Shown here: in pieces, positions 46,127 to 54,539 of the stretch
Layout of the letters: each line of letters opens with the position of its first letter
Numbering within the stretch: the first letter of the stretch is position 1
Assembly (NCBI RefSeq): GCF_000226095.1
Contig: NC_016475.1
Span: 2,294,001 to 2,358,000, forward strand
Direction of reading: 5' to 3'
DNA length: 64,000 bases
Source: Thermothelomyces thermophilus ATCC 42464
Lineage: Eukaryota > Ascomycota > Sordariomycetes > Sordariales > Chaetomiaceae
Made by a program: the position numbers and the translations under genes
Notes under the pieces: model-generated
The model's input: the letters and a program-made list of their open reading frames with translations, nothing else
What the model was told of the DNA's origin: nothing
Databases searched by the model: none

Positions 46127-47247
46127 CCAAACTCAATTGCAACATCACGAATGCTCAATTCCAATTGAGCACTTTGATTCGACGGCGATGCCTCGGCCGC
46201 GATTCCCTTAAAAGCACAAGGGACATATTTTCCCTGCGTTGTCCTCGAGCGCGCAGCAACATGCAGCGTGCATCAGGCCGAAGCTTTTGCAGAACCCTGC
46301 GCCAAGCGTGATTATTGTAGAAATTTTGATCGGGTCAGACATATCTCCGCGCGGCCCAGCCAGCAACGAGGACGGAATGCCGACAACTGCGGGGCGATTG
46401 ATCGGGGATTGGTTGGCAACCGAGGTTTGGTGTGATCCGTCCATTGGGATATTCTGGTACGGAGGATTCCGTTATTGCACAGGTGTGCGAAGCCGACGGC
46501 TTTCGCAAGATGCTGCGCGTCTGAAACTCGTGAGGACGGAAGCTGCGCAAGCCCAACCGGGTAGACCAGGGTGCGGAAATCGCTGCCTTTCCCATCCCGC
46601 CCCTTCCATTCTCGTTTCAAGCCCCAAAGCAGTTGAGGACACCTATTGTGCTTGCGTTCTTGCCGCGCAAGCCGGGTTTCGAGGACTGGAGAAGGCAGTC
46701 GATCGCCTTTCCTGTCCGGGGTGTCAATCGCGCGCCCTTTGGAGGCCTGGTTCCGTGCCGTCGGCGTAAGCCTGCCCGCCCTGCCCCTCCAAGCGAATCA
46801 CAGCCGTGGGTCGCCCGTGGACCTAGCGCCTTGGTCCCATTGGCTATTTGCGGACAGATGGGACACACGGTGGGGGCAGTGCAGTGGGTCGCTACAGGAA
46901 AGTACAAAAGTGTGCGGACAAAACCCCTCAAGTTCGGCACCTCAGAGAGACCAAGAAGGATATCTCAATATGACAGGAATGGTTTCCTGGATCTTTTGTG
47001 CCGATTAGATCGAATAGAAACACTAGTTCTAATATATAGTATACAAATGTCGATATCACTTTTATAACAAATTCGAAAATAGTCACTAGCCAACCCGATA
47101 AGGAAATAACATAGTTCGCTGAGCTTATCCAGACCATGGGGTACAGAAACGGTTCCTGAGTGTCCCTCGTGTTTCCTTGCACGACAAGTACGCTAGAACC
47201 TCTTGGGGTCTTGTGGGGAAATTTTCTGGAGCAAGGCCGCGTGGGAG

Positions 47248-47260
47248 GTGTGACTCACAC
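47248..47260. promoter_or_regulatory. GTGTGACTCACAC, probable cpc-1 autoregulatory site
   Basis: TGACTCA (47251-47257) sits inside a 13-nt near-palindrome, 81 nt upstream of the first leader ATG. Autoregulation of cpc-1 through such a site is known for Neurospora; here it is inferred from sequence alone. Confidence 0.55.
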
Positions 47261-47328
47261 TTTCCATTTAGGGCTGCCCGCTGCACTCGGCCAATCAAAT
47301 CACATCGCAGCCTGCAGACCCTATCCGC

Positions 47329-47367
47329 ATGTGCGCGCAAGCCTTGCCGCACTCGCTCGCTGCCTGA
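47329..47367 (+). other. uORF of 12 codons in the cpc-1 leader
   Basis: ATG at 47329 reads MCAQALPHSLAA then TGA. It could be the equivalent of the short first uORF of Neurospora cpc-1 if transcription starts upstream; no start site can be read from sequence. Confidence 0.4.
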
Positions 47368-47475
47368 TAAAAAGTCTTCCAACTCCCCCCAGTTTAGGCT
47401 GCCTGCTCTTCCTCTCCTCCAACCCCAAACTTCCACACAAAGAACAGAGTCAAGCATTTCGAGACAGCCACCAAG

Positions 47476-47484
47476 ATGCGTTAA
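47476..47484 (+). other. Minimal uORF (Met-Arg-stop) in the cpc-1 leader
   Basis: ATG CGT TAA. Its stop lies in the same frame as CPC1 and marks the upstream limit of the open extension that follows. Confidence 0.5.
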
Positions 47485-48177
47485 AGCATCCTTTTCCCCC
47501 GGTCCGACGACTTGCATTTGCAAAGTCGCCAAAATTTCTTCACAAATTTTAGCAACTACCTCCCCGCTCAACAACCACCGACTTCAGTTTCGCCTGCAAA
47601 GGTTGAACTGAACTTAAGCACACTGCTTCCCAGCTCGCGCTCAAGTTCTCAAAACAACACCGCCGCCATTCCCGGCCAAGACTTTCCAGTCTTCACCACG
47701 GATCCCAATCAGTCAAGATGGCTTCCCTCCAGTTCCTCGAGCCTGCCGGCATCATCCGCGCAACAACAGCATCTTCAGCACCTGAATCTGCCGCCTCATC
47801 AGCAAGACTTCGTCTTGTTCGATCAGCCGATCAAGCAGCGTCAACCTAGTCGCTCTGTCTCGCAAGCTTCCGCCACCGGAGGTGTCACTCAAAGTCAGCA
47901 ATACCGTCATCAGCCGTTGTTTCCGCAACAATCGGTCCCGACCTCGCCGTCTCTGCAGAACCAGCGGGTTGCTAGCATCATCCAGGCCACTGGTCACCAA
48001 GCGACGTCTTCGGTTTTCACCAATCGGTTTAGTTCTCCTGCGCAGAATCGTCAGTTCTACGCTTCGTCTGCTCCATCATCGTCGGTCGCTGTGAATCTGC
48101 AGAAGCAGAACCGGCCTGCGCGCCCGCCTGTTCCTCTTTTCTCGCAAAGCACTGGTAACAAGACCCAGCGAGGCAAG
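47485..48177 (+). other. Open, AUG-less N-terminal extension of CPC1
   Basis: 231 codons in the CPC1 frame are free of stops and of ATG. The translation is protein-like and Gln/Ser/Pro-rich with recognisable words (PPHQQDFVLFDQP, RVASIIQATGHQ, NRQFYASSAPSSSVAV, RPPVPLFSQSTGN). Translation from near-cognate codons in such an extension has been shown for Neurospora cpc-1 and is reported to be conserved in Pezizomycotina. Candidates here include TTG at 47512 and many CTG, GTG and ACG codons. The 43-codon uORF at 47718 overlaps it in another frame. Confidence 0.65.
47718..47849 (+). other. uORF of 43 codons in the cpc-1 leader
   Basis: ATG at 47718 begins MASLQFLEPAGII and ends at TAG 47847-47849. 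Its length is close to that of the inhibitory second uORF of Neurospora cpc-1 (41 codons), and its position 328 nt before the main ATG fits the GCN4-type reinitiation scheme. Confidence 0.65.
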
Positions 48178-48954
48178 ATGAACATCCAAGGTAGACACCT
48201 CCCCGCCTCGCCCCTGCCCTCTCGTCCCCAACATTGTGGCTTACACCCCACTTCAGATCTCGATCTGGACGAATTCACCGCCTTCGAGGGTGGTGCTTCC
48301 ACCACGGCGTACTCTTCCCCCGCCCTCGCCAGTGTGTTCGACCTGAGCGCTAGTGCCTCCAGCTCGACAACCACCGTGGGCACCGTCTCGCCCCAGGATC
48401 TCCTGATCCAGGAACCCTTCATGTCGGCGCCGAACTCGACTGCGCTCACGGCTTTGACCTCGCCATCTCTCTATGGCGAGTCGCCGGAGTTTGGTGACGC
48501 CTATGATGTTTCGCCCACGTTTGGAAGTGGGGACTTCGACACCGGATCCACCGACGCTTGGTACCCTCTCTTCCCTCAGGCGAACCCCCGACCTGAGGCG
48601 GCTCCAAAGCCCGCCAGTGCTGAGCAGTCTCCTGCTTCCAAGTCGGATGATTCGGGAGTAGCCTCGGCTCCGGGACATCGTCGCAAGTCATCGGGTACAT
48701 CGCCGCCATCTAGCCGTCCGTCCTCGATCGCCGGTGTTGGTTCTCGCCGTCGCGATAAGCCTCTGCCTCCTATCATTGTTGATGACCCCACTGATGTTGT
48801 TGCCATGAAGCGTGCTCGTAACACACTTGCTGCTCGCAAGTCTCGTGAACGCAAGGCACAGCGTCTTGAGGAGTTGGAGCAACGGATTGTGCAGTTGACG
48901 GCCGAGCGTGACCACTGGAAGAACATTGCGCTCGCGCATGGAGCAAAGGAGTGA
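48178..48954 (+). CDS. cpc-1: CPC1/GCN4-type bZIP regulator of amino-acid control
   Basis: CPC1 activates amino-acid biosynthesis genes under starvation by binding TGACTCA in the nucleus. The main ATG at 48178 reads MNIQ; splicing of a 66-nt intron (48191-48256) continues as DLDLDEFTAFEGGA, giving 236 residues (two exons, 48178-48190 and 48257-48954). The intron length is a multiple of three without stops, so retention would add 22 residues in frame. Activation regions are acidic/aromatic (FEGGASTTAYSSP, FGDAYDVSPTFGSGDFD). The bZIP lies at residues 173-232: basic part KRARNTLAARKSRERKAQR, with the N-x7-R signature, and a short zipper (LEELEQRIVQL) ending AHGAKE. Translation is expected to be controlled by the leader uORFs and Gcn2 signalling. 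Confidence 0.9.
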   Translation: MNIQGRHLPASPLPSRPQHCGLHPTSDLDLDEFTAFEGGASTTAYSSPALASVFDLSASASSSTTTVGTVSPQDLLIQEPFMSAPNSTALTALTSPSLYGESPEFGDAYDVSPTFGSGDFDTGSTDAWYPLFPQANPRPEAAPKPASAEQSPASKSDDSGVASAPGHRRKSSGTSPPSSRPSSIAGVGSRRRDKPLPPIIVDDPTDVVAMKRARNTLAARKSRERKAQRLEELEQRIVQLTAERDHWKNIALAHGAKE

Positions 48955-51209
48955 AAAGTTTTAAAAAAAACTGGTGCTTTGGCTTGGAATGATCGTTTAT
49001 CCTTCAATGTCTGTCGGGCATTGAAGAGGGGATTTTCACTCTCAAGTTTTTTCGTATCTTGGTTAGTTTTCCTAGGTTTCGTGGAGCCACCTTGGTTTCA
49101 CGAGTCTGCCCTTGTCAAAGCAGGCTCCGAATCGAATTTTAAGGTTTTGTCGTTAGTTCGGTCTCTTCTTCGGACCACTGAACAGGGTTTTCCTGCCTTG
49201 CAAGTGTGTATGCACAATTTGGCGTGTCAAATAGATATCGACAAAGGGTTCTTTGCCTCGGCCCTGGCGTGAGATGCTACGACCTGGGTCAGCTAGCTCT
49301 TTGTGGGTCTGCACCCAAGCAATTCATCCGGACCTGGTTGTTATAGTTGAACAATGCACAAACATCCGTCACATGTTCCTCGCCAGTTCTCTGATAGAAT
49401 CACACACCGAACTTGTTTAGCCTTTGATTACCGGTTATCCCATGAATGGAATTGCAATAGCGTATGTATGCGTTTGTACTGTATGTCACTCAGCCGAGGC
49501 GTCATTCAAGTAACCTGCGATGTTGTCCATCATTTCGATCCGTGACTAACTCCGTTCAGCTTCTGAAGCGACTCGAGGGAAGTCAGAGCGTGTGTCACAA
49601 TGTCAACATGTGGACGTACGTGTAGAGTTTCAATTCCAAGAGGAAGAGGAAGCGTTCGGTGAATATGAGCTGTTGCCCTATCCGTTGGTCGAGGAATGCG
49701 CACACACACTTTGTCCGGCGCATTGAACCAATTCTGGACATAGTCACCTGTAAGGCATTTCCAATTTCACATGGACTCCTGGCCAGAAGCCGTCTCGGTG
49801 AGGTAACGTTGCTCAGGCCTATCAACGGTCACGATTTTCTCCTTGTGACATGCTTAATAGTGGCAGTAGTCCCACGTGGATGATGATGGTGATGATGATA
49901 ACAGCTCTGAAGCATTCCACCTGTTGAAGAACACTGCGCAAACGCGCTTGAGAGCACCGATCACCTACTCGGTGCAACGTCTCTCGTGTCCTTTAGAGCG
50001 ATGAGCACTTTTTACTCGGAGAGAGCCTCTCCGTCAAGGTTAGAGGACGGGAGAAGAGAATCTGCTCGTTGGGCACAAGATGGGTATCACACAACATGGC
50101 CGGCCCACTCGGATCACTCCCCCAGCTGAAAGGTTACAGGTCTTTTCGTTTGTATGTATGTATGTACAGTACGTCCGTACATACTAGCCCGTTTAACACC
50201 CCCTCCCCCCTCCCCCTCACACCCACCATCCACGTGCACATCGTATTAACCGCAATTGCTTCTCGAACACGCCCAAAGAGCGTCAGTTTCCAGAATTACA
50301 AGCTTGGCTGCTCAACTCTTCATACCAAACCCGGCAAGCTCACATTTTTGTATATTCCTTGACACATTCGATAGGCCACAAGAAGCAAAGCCGTGGCAAT
50401 TCTAAAGCCAGCCATCAACCATTTTGCATTCAAGCCATCTCCAATGTCATCAACAAAGTCCAACACAGCCATCGACAAGTACCTAAATCTACCAGACACA
50501 CCGGGGGAAGAGACAATGAGAAGAAAAAAAAGAAAAAGAAGCCCCCCAAAACCAGGCCAAGGAAGGAAGAGGGCATTGGGTCCTAAGGAAATGAAGACTG
50601 GGCAGAATCGGCAAGGGAACAGCGATTGACCATCCGAGTTGCTGAGTTCAGTCCAAGTCTATACCGGCGCAGTGCTGCTTGCTTGACTCCCTTGCAGTCC
50701 CTCATCGTCTTTGCACCTCGGTCCATCAAAGTTTGTTTTCTTCCCCCCTTCAATATCTGAGCATGCTTCGTTCATCTCGTTCCCGGTTTGGTTTGGTCGG
50801 TACCCCTTAACACTACTATGTCGAACCATACCACATGCCATACCCCCAATTACCACATCACGCCGAGCCATGTCGTGCCATGCAGAAAGGCAACCAGAAA
50901 AAAATTCACAAGACAAAGCAACGCCGCGCCATCTTTTAACCCCGCCCTGTGCTCCTTTGGTGTCTTCCTCCTGACAAACTCCTATGCAAGCCTATGCAAG
51001 CAAGCAACCATGTCCGTTCAGACCAGAAGGGAAGTAGTTCTACAGATACAGTCCCGGTTCGAATACTTGAGGCATTGCACATCCGCCATTAAAGAAGCCT
51101 AACTTGTCGATTCTCAGTTAGACCGTAAGCGAAAGGGTATCGTGTCGTCAGTGGGAAAAACAAAGTGATGCCACCCGTTATTTGGTGGTGAGGAAACAAT
51201 GAGCGAGCC
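48955..51209. other. Intergenic region between convergent cpc-1 and a Ser-rich gene
   Basis: 3' flanks of both genes; a TGATGG-type repeat near 49881-49898 and TATGTATGTAC-type words near 50151-50166. No gene is supported. Confidence 0.6.
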
Positions 51210-54200
51210 TTAACTGACTGTCATCATCTGCATCCGTGGCGAGTCAATCGATGCCCTGCTCAGGATCGAAGGGTTACTCCGGCTGTTGGGTAGGCGTCTC
51301 GGTGGGCTCGAGCCGGGTTCCACAAAGACTCTTGTAAAGGCGGGGCTGCCATCAGGGTTCTGGTGACGGGAGTGCCGTTCACGCCGGGGAGTTCCGGCAG
51401 GGCTCTGGGTGAGCAGCTCCGCCTTACGGACAGCGTCCGAGAGCGTGTCACGCAGCTGTCCGGCCCGCTTGACCAGTTCCTGGAGACTGTTGGTGTCGAA
51501 GAAGAGTTTTGTGTCGGGGGTATTGTGGCCTGGGCCCTTAACCCGGTCGTTTTTCTGCTGCCGCTTCTTTATTGCCTCAATCACGGTCGAAACAACCGCA
51601 GAGTTCCGGCTGGGACTCGAGCATCTGCTGGGGGTGGCAGAACGTTCGTTCAATGGCCAGTTGCCGAAAATGTCGTCTTCTGGCGAAAACACGGACCGCC
51701 GTTTGGGGCTATGCCGCTCTCGTATTACCGCGGTTTTTGACATCTCGGACTCGGAAAACCCGAAGGACTTGTCGATGTGGTCGAGGAAAGAACCGTCAAA
51801 GCCGTCTTCCAGGAACTGTTCATCGATCTTAGATCGGTCGAAATCCATCGAAGGCTTCGTCGAGTCCAGATCCTCATCCTCCTCATCCGGTGACGCGAGG
51901 GCGATGATGCTCTCGGCATCTGCCCACTTTGATGCCAACGGTCCTTGAAGAATATCGAGGTCTTTACCGTGACGGCATAGGCGTTTCAGATCGTTTACCA
52001 GTAAAGATAGTTCACGTATCTGGCCAGAGTGCGCTCGGACGCTAGGCTGCGTTGCCTGGATGGAAGCAGGGACCACCACCGAAAAACTCATAGCCGAGTC
52101 TTTGCCCCCGGGAGAGCATATCGCGGATTCGTCCCCGTCGAACTCAAAGTCATCATCCCAGTCTTCACTCGCAGTCTTGGTTCCCAAACCCCAGGTCCCA
52201 AACTTCGGCAGTTGCTTGGAGCCGTCTGAGAGATCGGGAACGACAACGGGGACGCTCTGGCTCCGTATGTGGGCAGCGCCAGGCGGTTTCCGGCTGATGG
52301 TCCGACCCCCTCTCAGGTCCGGCTCTTGTTTCCCATGAGCCGTCTTCGGCCGCGGCATGCCGGAGTCAAGCTTATCGTGAACCGACGGCTCGGACCAATC
52401 GAATATGTTGCTCCTCGGCCGATCACTCATGCTATCCCGCTGACAGTCTAGGCTGCCGTTGCCACTGATGTTTCTGAGGGCTTCTCTCATCGTAGGGCTG
52501 ACGCGCCGTGAGTTGGTCGAGCTTGGCGGTGAGAGGTGGTTGCTTAGGGTATTCTCGTCGTCTTGTGCCCAGTCATCATCGTCGTCATCGTCAAAGGACA
52601 AACGCTCAAGGCTCGGGTCGGCCAGGGACGATCCATGTGTCCCGCTAAACTCAAACCCAAACCCGTTCTTGGTACCCTGGGAGTCAAACTCGGAAGAGCC
52701 GGCTTGATGCCCGGGCCTGGTCGGCACGTCAACGCCTTCGTCCTCTTCCGTGATCTTGGTTTCGCCATCCCAAGACCGGCCGAGCATCTCCTGAATCGAC
52801 AGCCTCTTTGTCCTCCCGTTGTTGGCAGTGCTAGGTGGAGACTCATCGAACACGGACTCCGCTGGCGTCTCGACGGACCTCATGCGATTGGAAGAAGCCC
52901 CTGTGCGGAAGGAATCATACATGTCGTCGCTCTTGAAGTCAGTGTCCTCGTCGTCCCTAAAGGTACCATCACGGGCTGAAACGTCGGAGCCAGCAAGAGT
53001 CACCGACCGCTCGCCGGACGGTCCTCGGCTGTGTGTGGTCACAGAAGGAGTGTGAGGGTAATTGATGGGGCTTTGGAGCGCCTTTGTGGGACCGCGTGTA
53101 ACATCAATGCTTAAGTTAGGCAAGTGATTAAGAGGTGGTAAGGGAGACGATGAGTTTCTCTTGCGCGTCCGCACGGGATGTGATGAGCCCAATTCGGGCT
53201 CTGGTTTATGATGAGGGTTTTCTTCCGTCTTGGGTGGCGCGTGCGATCCTCCGAGCCGCAGTTGAACCGGGGTTTGAGCTTGGCCGTGCGGCACAGCTCC
53301 GGGGTCCGGAACGTCGCTGCCTGCGCCGGATTTCGCGTCGATAGTACTTCGTCGCGGACGCCGAGGGTTTCCGGTTCTCGCAATCCAGTTGCTAGCCGAG
53401 CTAAAATGCATTGAAAAAGATCTTCTTGGGGGCCGGTCAGCCATTGAATCAGCCGCCGTGGCTAGATCGGCCGCGGGCAGCGAGGTATCTTGCTTGTTGT
53501 CTTGCTTGTTGCCGCTCGTGAGCTGATCAGGCGGGACCTCGACCTCATCTGTGGATACGGAAACCTCAGCCAGATGACTCGGTTTCGTGAGGTAGGCGCG
53601 AAAGTCGTGGCTCCGAGCCAACGATAACCTCCTGCGGGGGAAGAGGTTGTGGAGAGGACTACTTCCGGGCGGTAACCCAGAAATATCCCCTCCCGAAACA
53701 CTTGACCTTCGAGCGTGAAAGAATGAGGTCCATCTTCCGGATTGTCCAGCATTATCCCGCGTGGGCGCAAACGTCATGGAAGTGGGCGAAGGGTTGTAGC
53801 CGTCGAGTGGGACCTTCATCCCCCGCGAGAGTGGCTCGGCAAGCGCACCCTGATGCTGAAATTCCTGCATCGTGGCCGACCGTTGATGGCTGGTAGCTGG
53901 CCTGCGGAGCGTCAGAACCTGTGATATAGAGCCACGCCGTCTTGCGTCCCCTCCTGCGCCGTTTTGCCCAGAGGTTGTTGTTCTCTTGACCAGCTTGTTC
54001 GGAGAGGCACGCGAGGTCGGTGGCTGGCCAAGGATCGGAACACCAGAGCCGTGGGAAAAGGCCATGGAAGAGGAATCCGGGCCCACGCTGGACCTTCGGC
54101 TCCCATGCTGGGACAGCGGCCGGAGTGACAGCCTCCTTATCCAGAAATCCCTTGACGAAACCGAATCCCTCTTGTTTTCTGATATGGGCTGGGACGCCAA

Positions 54201-54539
54201 GTCACCTGGCCGTATGAAGGAGTGCCTCCTGCTGCTGGACCTTGGCAACATGGCCGAATTACCCGTCATCGGCCGGGGGGCACTCGTCGGGCTTACTGGG
54301 CTTAATGGGCTTGTCGGGTTGGAGGCAAGGGGACTCGGATATTCATCGGCGAGCTGATGGAAGGAGGAGTAGGGAAATTCCTCGGTTGGTGACGAGCAAG
54401 GGTGATAGTTTGGAACCGCACTCGTGCTGGGGCGGGGAGGGACAGCTTGCGCTCGGAAGCCATCGTAGTCGGCGGGGAATCTGTGTTGGACTGGGCTCGA
54501 CCATGGCACTTCGGGTTCGGGAGGTTGGCCAAAAACCAA
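51210..54539 (-). CDS. Large Ser-rich fungal protein of unknown function
   Basis: A single-exon frame of 1109 residues from the ATG at 54539. The first 800 residues are Ser/Pro/Arg-rich and mostly disordered, with many RRxS-type phosphorylation motifs. Small conserved-looking islands stand out: FWIRRLSLRPLSQHGSRR, FGFEFSGTHG, EDWDDDFEFDGDESA (about residues 795-810) and an ordered helical block RELSLLVNDLKRLCRHGKDLDIL with SKWADAESIIALASPDEED. Near the C-terminus a helix pair reads DTNSLQELVKRAGQLRDTLSDAVRKAEL. The WDDDFEF motif followed by a helical domain faintly recalls the Byr4/Bfa1 septation-checkpoint GAP scaffolds; this is only a lead. No catalytic domain, signal peptide or membrane segment is seen. 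Confidence 0.7.
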   Translation of the reverse strand: MVFGQPPEPEVPWSSPVQHRFPADYDGFRAQAVPPRPSTSAVPNYHPCSSPTEEFPYSSFHQLADEYPSPLASNPTSPLSPVSPTSAPRPMTGNSAMLPRSSSRRHSFIRPGDLASQPISENKRDSVSSRDFWIRRLSLRPLSQHGSRRSSVGPDSSSMAFSHGSGVPILGQPPTSRASPNKLVKRTTTSGQNGAGGDARRRGSISQVLTLRRPATSHQRSATMQEFQHQGALAEPLSRGMKVPLDGYNPSPTSMTFAPTRDNAGQSGRWTSFFHARRSSVSGGDISGLPPGSSPLHNLFPRRRLSLARSHDFRAYLTKPSHLAEVSVSTDEVEVPPDQLTSGNKQDNKQDTSLPAADLATAADSMADRPPRRSFSMHFSSASNWIARTGNPRRPRRSTIDAKSGAGSDVPDPGAVPHGQAQTPVQLRLGGSHAPPKTEENPHHKPEPELGSSHPVRTRKRNSSSPLPPLNHLPNLSIDVTRGPTKALQSPINYPHTPSVTTHSRGPSGERSVTLAGSDVSARDGTFRDDEDTDFKSDDMYDSFRTGASSNRMRSVETPAESVFDESPPSTANNGRTKRLSIQEMLGRSWDGETKITEEDEGVDVPTRPGHQAGSSEFDSQGTKNGFGFEFSGTHGSSLADPSLERLSFDDDDDDDWAQDDENTLSNHLSPPSSTNSRRVSPTMREALRNISGNGSLDCQRDSMSDRPRSNIFDWSEPSVHDKLDSGMPRPKTAHGKQEPDLRGGRTISRKPPGAAHIRSQSVPVVVPDLSDGSKQLPKFGTWGLGTKTASEDWDDDFEFDGDESAICSPGGKDSAMSFSVVVPASIQATQPSVRAHSGQIRELSLLVNDLKRLCRHGKDLDILQGPLASKWADAESIIALASPDEEDEDLDSTKPSMDFDRSKIDEQFLEDGFDGSFLDHIDKSFGFSESEMSKTAVIRERHSPKRRSVFSPEDDIFGNWPLNERSATPSRCSSPSRNSAVVSTVIEAIKKRQQKNDRVKGPGHNTPDTKLFFDTNSLQELVKRAGQLRDTLSDAVRKAELLTQSPAGTPRRERHSRHQNPDGSPAFTRVFVEPGSSPPRRLPNSRSNPSILSRASIDSPRMQMMTVS

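Larger units (their letters stand above)
45207..47328. other. Upstream regulatory region of cpc-1
   Basis: No protein gene is supported in 2.1 kb. It carries three TGA(G/C)TCA words (45569-45575, 46120-46126, 47251-47257), the last in a 13-nt near-palindrome, and CCAAT boxes including one at about 47291. Confidence 0.6.

Noticed and set aside
46239-46769. Frame of 176 codons upstream of cpc-1
   Set aside because: Irregular composition with scattered Cys and Trp and no conserved-looking segment; lies in the presumed promoter region.
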